Position numbers and translations under genes: made by a program
The notes under the pieces: model-generated
Told to the model about the DNA's origin: nothing
Database searches by the model: none
The model's input: the letters and a program-made list of their open reading frames with translations, nothing else
Part shown: positions 1 through 11,224 of the stretch, one piece after another
Layout: each line of letters opens with the position of its first letter
How positions within the stretch are numbered: position 1 is the first letter of the stretch
NCBI GenBank assembly: GCA_013399305.1
Contig: VXAI01000087.1
Coordinates: forward strand, 3,421,926-3,485,925
DNA from: Rostratula benghalensis
Lineage: Eukaryota > Chordata > Aves > Charadriiformes > Rostratulidae
Direction: 5' to 3'
DNA length: 64,000 nt

Positions 1-213
1 GACCCAGAACTGGACACAATATTCCAGAAGGGGTCTCACCAGAGCAGAGTAGAGGGGGAGGAGAACCTCTCTGGACCTACTGACCACCCCCCTTCTAATA
101 TACCCCAGGATGCCATTGGCCTTCTTGGCCACCATGGCACAGTGCTGGCTCACTGTCATCCTGCTGTCTACCAGGACGCCCAGGTCCCTTTCCCCTACGC
201 TGTTCTCCAACAG
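1..213 (-). repeat. CR1 LINE fragment, cut by window edge
   Basis: Minus-strand CR1 ORF2-region text, recognisable from phrases such as ctggacacaatattccag, ggtctcaccagagcagag and ccaggatgccattggccttcttggccacc. It continues beyond the left edge. It duplicates part of the neighbouring element at 264-887, so it is a separate insertion. Confidence 0.85.
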
Positions 214-263
214 GAGCTTACTCTGATGAAAGATGATATTAGGAATTTAGATAGTTCATGCAA

Positions 264-887
264 CAGAATCATAAAATTTTCTAGGTTGGAAGGGACCTTT
301 CTGATAATCCAGTCCAACTATCAACCTAAGACTGACAAAAAAAATCACTGAACAATATCTCTGGACATCACATCTACCCACCTGCTAAATATCACCAGGG
401 GTGGTGACTCAACCACCTCCCTGAACAGCCTGTTCCAATGTTTAATAACCCTTTCAGTGTACAAAATTTCCCTCAGATCCAACCTCAATGTCCCCTGGCA
501 CAGCTTGAGGCCATTTCCTCTTGTCCTATCACCTGTTACTTGGGAGATGAGACTGACCTCCCACCTCACCTGCAACCTCCTTTCAAGTAGTTGTAGAGAG
601 CAAGAGGGTCTCCCCTCAGCCCCCTTTTCTCCAGGCTGAACAACCCCAGCTCCCTCAGCCACTCATCATAAGACTTATTCTCCAGACCCCTCAGCAGCTT
701 TGTTGCCCTTCTCCGGACCCGTTCCAGCACCTCAATATCTTTCTTGTAGTGACGGGCCTGAAACTAGACACAGCATTTGAGGTGAAGCCTCATCAGTGCC
801 AGGGACAAGGGGAACAGTCACTTCCTTAGACTCACCATGCTGTTCCTGATACAGGCCAGGGTACTGTTGGCCTTCTTGACCACCTGG
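264..887 (-). repeat. CR1 LINE, 3' part, with ORF2 C-terminal remnant
   Basis: Reading on the minus strand, the element ends at about 264 with the CR1 3' tip (gggaccttt...ccaa and a gaatcat tail). The open stretch 662-345 translates to the C-terminal end of CR1 ORF2 (SQVTGDRTRGNGLKL...VIKHWNRLFREVVESP), outside the catalytic reverse transcriptase motifs. It is 5'-truncated, as usual for CR1, and not capable of movement. Confidence 0.88.
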
Positions 888-2002
888 GAAAATAACAGGA
901 GGACTTTTTTTTTGTGAAATTAGTCAGATTCAGAAGCCTGGTGGTGTAGTATTCTGTTAAAAGAGCTAAGTAAACTTTCTTTGGCTTTTTTAATCCATCT
1001 TCAGATTTCTTCTAAGTCATTCTACACAAAGCATCTGCACAGCTCTCATTTCCCCCAGGTCTTCATTTGGAGCAGGAAGGCAGAGCTGAGGTTCAAATAC
1101 AAACAACTTTGTACTTTTGACGTTCAGAGGCTGCTAGAGGTTGTCCATCTTTCTCAGAAACTCACAGCATCCTTGGGGTTCTGTTTGCCATTCTAATAGG
1201 AGAATTAAGAGAAGACAGATGGCAAGAGAAAGAATTAGAGCTGGAAGCAGCTGTTATGAAATCTGCTTCAAGAATACAATTGCTTATATAGACTTACCCA
1301 GACAAAGCCAAAAAAAGGAAAACATATTTTTCACCTTGGCACACAAGCTGGTGTTGCTGCTATAGTCAATGTAACTCTACTGCTTAAAAAACCCACATAT
1401 TAGAAATTGGACTATCAATGACAACACAAAAAAGGACTTAAATACTAATTAATATAAAAGTCTCACTCATTCTACCATAAATCTTGAAGCAACTAGATTT
1501 ATGCAAATGTAACATAACGTAGCTATAGAAATAAGTTTTCATTTTGAAAATATTTAACCCTTGAGCATTCTCTTTGATATATTGTCTTACAATGTTACCG
1601 GGGATAACTGATGAGGGCACCAATCCAATCAATGTGAGGGTGGTGAATGAGAAAACCAAAAAGCAATGTTGTCTGTATCAGCTAAAGCCACATTTCCAAA
1701 CCCTGGTCCTAGAATGATCCAACTCCTCTGTTTTACATCACTTTTAGACCACTGGCTGAACCACTTCGATTTACTTGGGCATTACCAAAATACCCATTCC
1801 CTGACCTAATCAGCAATATAGAAGTTCTCACAGTCAGTTACATCATAGGCATGACTGGGAGAAGAGATGACAAGCACACCTCTCTGTTAGGAGCTAGGTG
1901 AGATAAGGCTTGTTGGGTATCATTTGCAGGTAAACCTCATTGAATCTAAAGTCCCCAAGACTGACTGGAGTATGAACTATGATGACTTGGTATCTTAAAG
2001 TA
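888..2002. other. Intergenic, no gene
   Basis: AT-rich unique sequence. Short open frames at 981-1365 and 1438-1659 have no recognisable protein features. Nothing else is seen. Confidence 0.7.
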
Positions 2003-2236
2003 GCCACAAGGTGGAACATAGAAAGTTTCATCCAAATACAAGGAAAAACTTCTTTCCAGTGAGGGTGACAGCACTGGAACAGGCTGCCCAGGGAGGGTGT
2101 GGAGTCCCTACTCTGGAGACCTTCAAGACCTGCCTGGATGCAGTCCTGAGTGATGTGCTTTGGGAAATCCTGCTTTAGCAGGGAAGTTGGGCTAGATGAT
2201 CTCTAGAGTTCCCTTCCAACTCTGACAATTGCAACC
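2003..2236 (+). repeat. CR1 LINE 3' fragment
   Basis: Sense CR1 3' end: ggaacaggctgcccaggg, cttcaagacctgcctggatg, gggctagatgatctctagag, then ttcccttccaactctgacaa. It shares its subfamily wording (gatgcagtcctgagtgatgtgct) with the element at 7009-7690. Confidence 0.88.
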
Positions 2237-4363
2237 ACAGAGCATCATGTAATAGCTGCAGGTGAAATGAAGGGAAATTTTTCCTCAGAAATTACTGCAG
2301 TCTGGTTCTAAACACTTTAGATTGGCTGAAACTCCTACCACAACATAAAAATGTCTCTACAGAATCCCATTTTTCCCAAGATCACTGATACTATAGCAAA
2401 TAGTATAGCAAACTGGAAGAAAACTCTCCCTAAATGTGATGGATCTTTGTTTTCAGGCAATTTTTCAGAAGCTGTTTATCCTCTATCTAGATATTCACAT
2501 AACATGGATATAAAAATTTGAAATATAATTTTAGTCTTTATTAACCTACAGTAAATGCTCCCCCAGCAAGTATTTTAATGCTCTAGCATAATTTATTAGA
2601 GAAAGATAAACTAAAATAAAATCAAGTTCAATCTGTTCTTCTATTTACTACGCTTGCTTTGGTTGGTATAATTTAATTATTTTTAATTGCAGTTTAAATG
2701 GTCATCATGATATCATTTTCAATATTCAATACATGATTTAGACTATTTGCAATAGAATTTTGAGCATTAACACCAGCTGATTCATCTAATTAACAATCAC
2801 CAACTGCTAAACAGATTACAGCATATGACCACAATTCATAGGATTTATGGTGCTTCTCATGATGAACAAAACAGACATATAATTTTCATTTTTGATTCAA
2901 TGCTTGTTTTCCTACTATACAAAAAGAGGGAAAATGACAATATTTTGTGTGGTAAGAACATTCATAAGGTAGGCATAAAAGAACCAATTTTGGAGGGAAA
3001 AAATTAAAAAGTTAAAACAGAAATCTTCACCACAGGTCATCTTATGTAGAGTTCAGAAAAAAATGCTTTTATTCAAATAAGAATGGTGGCATTTTTCAGC
3101 TGGAAGCCAGTCAGTACAAAATAAACTTCTTTTATATTAACTTTGACTTCAAGGCAGCATTCACAAGAACCTTACGTATCTTCCTACCTCTGGGTCATTG
3201 GAGTTTCTCAAGGCTCAGCTTTGGAGACTTGGCCTCCTGACTCCAGGGAGACCAAGGGGTGGTACTGAAGTGATAAATACCTCAAAACTTCCCCTGCTTT
3301 TGGGGAGTGCTTCAGAAGTTGTGAGAACACTATTTATCTCACAGCTGCCACAACTTAACAGCTTCTCCTATTAGCACATATTTTAAGTGGTAATTCTTAA
3401 GAAGGAGTTCATAAATCAGTGACCTGAGGTGCTGAGGTATGGAATTGTCTCAGTCATTGCTGCTACATCGCAAGAAACCCCAACAGCAAGACAGAATGGG
3501 CAGTTCTGGACAATAACGGCTACATCGGAGCAGCCAAGTCTGCCTGCAGCTCTAGGCAGAACCCTTGGTCACACACAGCAGATGGTGTTTGGGGACCGCA
3601 CGGTCCGCCCAACTGCCAGAAATGTCTACTGTAGATGATGTGAAGTAATGGAAGTTAAAAACTTAAGATCCCTGGGAAAAGAAGTAGCCTTGAATCCATA
3701 TAAAAAGCAATCCCTCGCTCTCATCCTCCCCCTCCAAATGAAAAACCAAACAACCCCACAATACAGCAGCAGAAGGAAATCAGGGAACCAGCCATAGAGA
3801 GAAGAAAATTTACCAGTAATTAGGAGAATGATACATTATTTTCTCTTTAATCCTGACACACATCCTTTCTATCCCTATTCTTCTACTAGTCCTTATTTTA
3901 CAATTTCTGTGACTTTACCGAACATTTTTGGTACTTAAAAAATTGCTTTTTAAAATAAGCTACAGAGATATTTTCCTCTGAGTTTAATGCATTTCTCCCA
4001 GCTCCCTAAGCAAATTCCCCTTGAATCATAGAAATTCTTAATCCAACTTTCTCCCAAGTCATGCCATAGCTTCTCCACACCACTTTGGAAGATCTACAGC
4101 CCTATTCTTCAGGGCTGCAGCAGCTAAAAGTCTTAGGAACAATTATCCATTCTTGGTGGCCCTCCTGTCCTATCTTTGTAAACCAGTGCTGAAAATTACG
4201 CGGTTTATGGAAAGACGTCTCTACTACTTTTCTAGGAATATTTCATTAGTCTCATATAATTGGGATTTCATATGAAATATACTAATATTTCATAAAGTAG
4301 GAGTGGTTTGAGTGATACAGTCCTTTACATTATAGAATATAGGAAAAGGAATTAATAAATAAA
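2237..4363. other. Intergenic, no gene
   Basis: Unique AT-rich sequence. An open frame at 3429-3638 falls in a slightly GC-richer patch but shows no protein resemblance. No RNA gene or repeat is recognised. Confidence 0.7.
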
Positions 4364-4764
4364 TCAGAGAATGGTTAGAGTTGGAAGTGACCTTAAAGAC
4401 CATCCAGTTCCAACCCCCCTGCCATAGGCAGGGACACCTCCCACCAGACCAGGTTGCTCAAAGCCCCATCCAGCCTGGCCTTAAGCACTCCCAGGGATGG
4501 GGCAGCCACAGCTTCTCTTGGCAACCTTTTCCAGTGTCTCACCACCCTCACAGGAAAGAACTTCTTTCTGGTATCTAATCTAAATCTCCCCTCTTCCCAT
4601 TTAAAGCTCTTACTCCTTGTCCTGTCACTACATTTCCTGACAAGGAGTCCCTCTCCATCTCTCCTGTACAGTCCCTTCAGATATTGGAAGGCTGCTATGA
4701 GGTCCCCCTGGAGCCTTCTCTTCTCCAGGCTGAACAAGCCCAACACCCTCAACTGGTCTTCATA
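4364..4764 (-). repeat. CR1 LINE 3' fragment with ORF2 remnant
   Basis: Minus-strand CR1: gagaatggttagagttggaag at the 3' tip, then ccagttccaacccccctgcc and cacctcccaccagaccaggt. The minus-strand open frame 4752-4393 is the ORF2 C-terminal tail (SDRTRS...RHWKRLPREAV). The subfamily wording is shared with 43200-43750 and 57678-58423. Confidence 0.9.
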
Positions 4765-6794
4765 TGAAATTTATAAATAAACATTCTGCAAGTGAAACTG
4801 ACATTTTCATTTATTGCAAAGTCTTAAGAGCACAAATAAAGATTTTTTTGTTGTTGTTTATTTGGTTCAGAATAACTTGGTCAATGGAAAGTTGCTTGAT
4901 TCTGATGCAAGGAAGAATGTGGTTGTAGTTCAGTTACAGTTGCTGGTCTCAAACATCACCTAATCCAGGTTTTATCCTCATTCGGTCATTCTAAAACCAC
5001 TGGTATCATCAACCTATCTGCCATTCTTTTCAGAGATTAGTTAAACTAAAAGTACTGTGAACCATGTAGCAGAGAACTGGAAGAGCATTAGTCTATTAAC
5101 CTCTCTTATTCCAGTCAGGAAGTACTTGAATTCACAGATGCAATGAAACTTTCTATTGAAGTTGACTTTTTGTAATACTTCCTAAGTGTCTATTTTTAGC
5201 TTATGTTGAACAGAACAATCCTCAGTAGCATGTATATTTATTCTCAGTTGATGCTGCAACAAGGATGTTAATTAGGCCACTTCCTTATCTTTCAGAAGAA
5301 TATTACATATTTTATGCAGTATTATTCCTCCTCTGCACAGCGCCAAATAAATTGAGGGTGCCAACATGGCACTCACTTCAACAAATCTTCACATAATGAA
5401 AAATGCTTAGAAATATTGCAACAGAAAGCTAATACACTGGAATCCCAAGAATTGAAATATAAATGGTACCACTTCATTCCCACACTCTCAGAGCATCAAA
5501 GCAGTGACTATGGGTTTCAGAATAAACCTAAAACCATTCTGTCTATCCACAATTCATGCCCCAAGTAACAATAATTGGATCATTTCTATGGAATCAAAGA
5601 AAAATTTTGCAGCTGTCTTATCAAGTACATTACAGTTCCGTTTATTATATAAACTTCACAGCTTTGTTCTTTCACATAAAGCAACAAATAACATTATACA
5701 CAACGTCAATAAAATGTCACTGTTTTGAAGTAAAGGCACTTAAAAGCAAAACCTTTGCTAACTAATTTCATTTCCAATACTTGAAAACTGAGCGACTTTT
5801 AACTTTTCATCAGCAATCTATTTGAACAAAATATATCCCAGACTTGAGGACACTGTAATTAAAGGTGAAGTCTTAAAGTTGCTTCAGGGGAGGCAGGGAC
5901 AAAAGAAAAAAAATCTCATCATTTTCAAAGTTATCTTAATTTTTTTATTTTTTTTTTGCTTTGCAGCTCCAAACCAGAATGTAAATGAGGTCTGATGAAT
6001 TGGAGTGCACAGCTCAAAAACTGAAAACAAATGCAAGCATTCCTAGGTAAAGAAATAGGTTTTCCCAGAACATTTTATATCCGAGAGAAACCACTAGAGG
6101 GCAAAACGTCCATTGCTAAAGCATAAGTGAGCCGGGCACCTTTACGTGAAGGAGAAAATAGACGGGAAAAATCGCCCAAAATACTTTTTTCTCCCTTCAC
6201 CGCCAGATTAAGCAGAAGCTATTAATCAAAATATCAATTAAAAATACGATCACTGTCCCTTAACCTCTGTCTCTGAAAGGAGATCATTAGGTTTCTCATG
6301 AGGTCAAATCTATGCTGTTGGGCATATGCTGTTTCTTTTTTATGCAAATACCTACTCTCTGCAAACTTTTAGATGTTCTCAGCACTAAAACTTTTGGTTC
6401 AGGGTAACTGGAGAAGTAACAGAATAACAGAAAGGTGAACTTGCTTGGGCCTGCAAATTCTCAAAAAGTGAGGAAAAAAAGATAACTAAAAAGACAGAGG
6501 GGTGACACCTTTATTTAGCACTAACTTTCATTTGGCCAGCTGTAAGGGTAATACACATCGCACGTGTTTAAAGATCCAGCTGTAGAGCTAAATTGCATTT
6601 ATGATCATTATTACTTTAGCAATAGAGCTTTTCACGGTCATCAGTGTGCCTATGCACAAAATCCTCCAAGGGGCTAGAGTTCTCCACAGCTTCCCAAGTG
6701 ACACATTACAATCTGAGACTAAAACCATATAGGGAAAAAGCTGTTAAAGATACCGCAAAATTCAATTTTTAAGCATCTTTCTCTGCAACTGAAT
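4765..6794. other. Intergenic; candidate regulatory block at 6061-6202
   Basis: AT-rich unique sequence without a gene. The segment 6061-6202 keeps eight CpGs in about 120 bases and carries a CTCF core, unlike its CpG-poor surroundings. Confidence 0.65.
6091..6104 (+). promoter_or_regulatory. CTCF binding motif, strong match
   Basis: CCACTAGAGGGCAA matches the vertebrate CTCF core CCASYAGRKGGCA on the plus strand. CTCF is the zinc-finger protein that stops cohesin loop extrusion and forms chromatin domain borders in an orientation-dependent way. The site sits in a CpG-retaining block within a gene desert. Confidence 0.6.
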
Positions 6795-7008
6795 TATGGC
6801 CACGAATTGGGAGGCCAGGAGTCACACAGAATACATGGGGAAAGTCTCATACTGGAAGGTAGAACCACATACCACACACTGGGGGCAGCTTTGCAGAAAA
6901 GTACCTGGGGGTTCTGGTGGAGTCAGCAAGATGCCCTTGTCACAAAGGCAGGTAAGTGCATCCTTGGAAGAAGTAGACAAGAGCATTGCCAGCAGGTCGA
7001 GGAAGGTG
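6795..7008 (+). repeat. CR1 LINE internal fragment, degraded
   Basis: Old CR1 text: gggggcagctttgcagaaaa, gtacctgggggttctggtgg, agagcattgccagcaggtcg. It has internal deletions and no 3' tip. It is followed directly by another CR1 copy that repeats part of the same element region, so the two are separate insertions. Confidence 0.65.
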
Positions 7009-7690
7009 GAAATGCTGGAAAATACTTCCGAGGAGAAGGATCTGGGGGTCCTGGTGGACAGTAAACTATCCCTGAGCTAGCAATGTGCCCTTGCTGCCGA
7101 GGGGCCCAATGGAATCCTGGGATGCACAAGCAAGAGAGTGGCCCGTAGGTCCAGGGAAGTCATTCTTCCCCTCTGCTCTGCACTGGTGAGGACACAACTT
7201 GAATACTGCACCCAGTCCTGTGCTCCCCAGTTCAAGAGAGACAGGGAACTACTGGAGAGAGTCCAGTGTAGGGCAACAAAGATGATGGAGGGATTGGAGC
7301 ATCTCCCTTGTGAGGAAAGGCTGAGAGAGCTGGGACTCTTTAGCTGGGGAAAGAGAAGGCTGAGGAGAGACCTTATGAACGCTTATAAGTATCTGAAGGG
7401 TGGGTTGAAGGATGGAGCCAGACTCTTTTCAGTGGTTTCCAGTGACAGGATGAGGGACAACGCGCACAAGGTGGAACATACAAGTTTCATTCAAATCAGA
7501 GAAAAAACTTCTTTCTGGTGAGGCTGCCACAGCCCTGGAAGGGTGTGAAGTCCCCTTCTCTGGAGACCTTCAAGCCCCACCTGGATGCAGTCCTGAGTGA
7601 TGTGCTCTGGGCAATCCTTCCTTAGCAGGGGAGTTGGACTGGATGATCTCTAGAGGTCCCTTGCAACTCTGACAATTCCATGATCTCATG
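7009..7690 (+). repeat. CR1 LINE 3' half
   Basis: Begins near gaggagaaggatctgggggt and runs through the ORF2 tail (open 7138-7521, with STRSREVILPLCSALVRTQLEYC-type text interrupted by changes) to the 3' tip gttggactggatgatctcta, aggtcccttgcaactctgac, tccatgat. This is the longest of the head-to-tail cluster. Confidence 0.9.
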
Positions 7691-7699
7691 AATCTTCCC

Positions 7700-8217
7700 T
7701 TCAACTCAGCACTGCTGAGACCACACCTAGAGTACTGTGTCCAATTCCAGGCTCCCTAGTACAAGAGAGACAGTGTAACTGGACTGAGTCCACTGAAGGG
7801 TTAGTAAGAAGATTAAGGGGCTGGAACCTCTCTCCTGTGAGGAAAGGTTGGGAGAGCTGGGAGTGTTCAGCCTGGAAAAGGGAAAGCTCAGGGAGATTTC
7901 ATCAATGTATATAAAAATCTGCAGAGAGGGTGCAAAGATGATACACCCAGGCTCTTGTCAGTGGTGCCCAGTGACAAGACCAGAGGCAATGAGCACAGAG
8001 ACACTGGAGGTTCCCCTGAACACCAGGAAGCACTTTTTTTATTGTGATGGTACCCAAGCACTGGTAGAGGTAGGCCAGAGATGTTGTGGAGTCTACATCC
8101 TTGGTGATATTAAAAAGCCATCTAGACGTGATCCTGAGAAACCGTCTCTAAGTGTCCCTTGGACAAGATGACCTCCAGTGGTTCCTTCCAAACTCAAACA
8201 GTCTGTGATTGTGTGAG
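7700..8217 (+). repeat. CR1 LINE 3' part
   Basis: A third head-to-tail CR1 piece: ctgagaccacacctagagta, ggaaaggttgggagagctgg, then cctccagtggttccttccaa and a cagtctgtgattgtgtga tip. It is more diverged than its neighbour. A frame at 7848-8171 preserves some ORF2 tail residues with disruptions. Confidence 0.85.
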
Positions 8218-11029
8218 CAGCACTGAGAGGCACAGATACATACAGCAACTCTGTTCTCAGCTGGAGAGGTATCAATGACCTTGGGTTGTGAAGATACATA
8301 ACTTGCTTTTTAGAGATCTAAAAGGTGGCACCGTAAAGTGCAAATGATGAGGTGGAGACTAAGTATAATGAATGGTTTCATAACTAAACAGATAATTTTT
8401 CTTCTGGTTTTAACAGAGCATGACATCGACCTTGGAGATAATGGGAAGGCAAATAAAAGCATATACAAAGAAATTGGAAATACTGTAGCAGGAGTGAAAA
8501 CAGATCTCAAGGAATTAAACATTTCCACATTATAAGCACCAGGACAGCTCCAGCCCAGGATTGTGGGAAAAAAAAACCTGAAAAATGAAATTGCAGGCCA
8601 TACAGTATGTATTTTAAGATAGCTTCTGTAAGGGGAGAGAACAAATTTGAAGAACAGCAAAATATATTTTTATATTTGAGAGGAAAGAGTAGCCCAATAA
8701 ATATAGGCTTTTTCATACGAAAAAATGAGAGGCTCTTGGACACATTTTTCCATCTACCTATAGACACAATTTTGTTTCTTAAAAAAAGCAAAATTTTAAC
8801 ATGGGCTTTTAAAAAAAATGAAATTATTTCCCACAATAGGGTAATGAAGTAAGAGCTCATCCGTCTGGGCTCTAACACTCTAACTAAACTACTCGATTTC
8901 AGTGTATCAAAGAAGGTAAAGATTAATAGAATCCTAACCTGTGTTGGCCTAACAGGAGAAAACATCAGATGGGATTAAACAGGAAACTTCTGGGGTGGGG
9001 TGCTCAACTGGGGAAGCAAAATTGGCTTTGGGCATGATCTCTTTACAGATTTCCATTGCTAGAATAGGAGCTCTCATCACAGAGACAGGAGACACTATTA
9101 ACAAAACATAAGGGTGAATGACCTGAAGGACCAGGTTAGTGGATATTCAGCACTACTAAATACATGGCTGTGCATTAACTAAAAATATTTGCTTTAAAAA
9201 TTTTTCTTAATTTCAAATTGAAACTTAATTTAAATTTCAAATTCAGGTCCTGAAAGCAGCAGGACCTGATCATATTTGTTGATCATAGGTTAACTAATGT
9301 GATATTAATGTGATACAACTATCTAAAAGGCAAATGCAATACTGGCATGTCATCATTAGGAGTACAGCGACTGTCAAGTTAAGACATATTAAATAAAAAG
9401 GAAGAGAATTAGGGAAAAGCTGTTAAGATAAGAATAATGAAAAGAGGAGTTAAAGAGCTCTGCTTTTTTTAATCTAGCAAAAAAAAAAAAGGCTGAGGTA
9501 CAATTTAACTCTTGTTTCTAAAATACTTCAGGGAGGTAAACACTAAGGAGGAAGAAGAGTGACTTCAACTAAGGAACAATGTCAGCACAGATACAGCTAC
9601 GAATAAACTGCCAAAGGGAAGTTAGGAGAAGCCCTCAACTATTGAGATGGGCTTTGATATACCTATATCAATATATATTATGCATCAGAATATCTTACAC
9701 ATATCAAACACAGAGCCCAGCTCTGCTATTGCAGGCTCTATCCACAAAGATGCACAAAACTCTTTCTAGTCCTGGTCTTCTCTTGTGGGCAGGTCAGAGA
9801 TCTCATAATCAGAAGAAAAAAGAAATTGTACTCAGCGAGGTCAGCTACCACCTATATATATATATCCTTGCTTTGAACAGTCTGGCAGGCTGGGTAAGCA
9901 TTTGGACACTTAATGAATACCTGTACTAGTACACTGAGGAAATTTAGGTATTTTATTAAGTTAGGCAGCAACTGAGAGATCTGAGGATCTCAAGCGATGT
10001 ATAAATTTCACTCATTGACCTGTCAGGAGCTCTAGTCCACAGTGAACTATGCATATGCACAATGTGCGTGGCACTATATAGCTCCATCACGATAAATCAT
10101 TTAAATTGCTTTTCTGTTCCACTAGCCAAGCTAGCTATGACTCCCTATATTAAAGTCTGCACTGTATACACACCAAAAATATCTTGCCTGTAATGAGAAA
10201 AATCTGCAGCAGTAGACAGCTATAGTAATTTTTTAATGTTATTATAAAGTAGTATACAGGAAAAGTCACACCTCTCCTTTCTCAGAATGAACGTTCTAGG
10301 AAACTAGCTCCTTAATAAGGGATTAAAAAAAAACAACACACAAACCAACGCCTCCCCTCGGAAAAGGAAAATAAAAATTAAAAAGGCTTCTTAAACCCAA
10401 GCAGGTTGAGGAGGCTGTGGGCCTAGAAAGCTTTGAATTAGTAGTAGGAAAAAGAAGAAAGAAAAGAAATGTCAGGGAGGCACAACAGCACGCCTACTGG
10501 ACCAAGCAAATGACTGTTCCTACCCTGTTCTTCGACTGTGCTCATCACTACTGTACACAGGCTGAGGGGACAGAAGAAATGCACGTTTGAGTAAGGGCAT
10601 ATAAAAATAAAAAAACACGTCTATTGTATTCTATGGTCTGATAAACTTCAAGACCATAGAAAGAAATATTAAGCCTGATGACTGTTTTCCACTGCTTGCT
10701 TCTCCTCAGCCCAACTTCTTTGTCCATGTTAAGGTTGTATTTTCTGGAAAGGAACAGGTGAACTCTCTTCTGCACTCCCATATAAATCCTTCTTTTGAGA
10801 AGGTGAGGATGTTGAATTATGTCAAAGTGCCACCCTTATAAAGCCAAATAGAAAGATGATGGATAGCCATATGATTACAAATCGTCATGTTACAGGGCTT
10901 AGCAGATAATGTCTCATTGGCAGAGTTGTTGTAACAAATATCCTGGTATAGCATAATGGAAAGCAAAATGTTTCAGCAAGGCACAATGAAAGTAGGCTCA
11001 GATAAAATATATGGGATTTTTTTTTTTTT
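8218..11029. other. Intergenic, no gene
   Basis: AT-rich unique sequence up to the first assembly gap. Open frames of 65-152 codons at 8310-8965 lie in low-complexity AT-rich DNA and resemble no protein. A short TA run is at about 9853-9864 and an A run at 9479-9490. Confidence 0.7.
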
Positions 11030-11224
11030 NNNNNNNNNNNNNNNNNNNNNNNNNNNNNNNNNNNNNNNNNNNNNNNNNNNNNNNNNNNNNNNNNNNNNNN
11101 NNNNNNNNNNNNNNNNNNNNNNNNNNNNNNNNNNNNNNNNNNNNNNNNNNNNNNNNNNNNNNNNNNNNNNNNNNNNNNNNNNNNNNNNNNNNNNNNNNNN
11201 NNNNNNNNNNNNNNNNNNNNNNNN
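11030..11224. other. Assembly gap (195 N)
   Basis: Unknown bases, flanked on the left by 13 T and on the right by 16 A. The open frames crossing it are artefacts of the Ns. Confidence 0.99.

Noticed and set aside
8507..8965. 152-codon minus-strand open frame
   Set aside because: Low-complexity Phe/Leu/Ser/Lys text from AT-rich DNA, with no motif, splice context or family resemblance.
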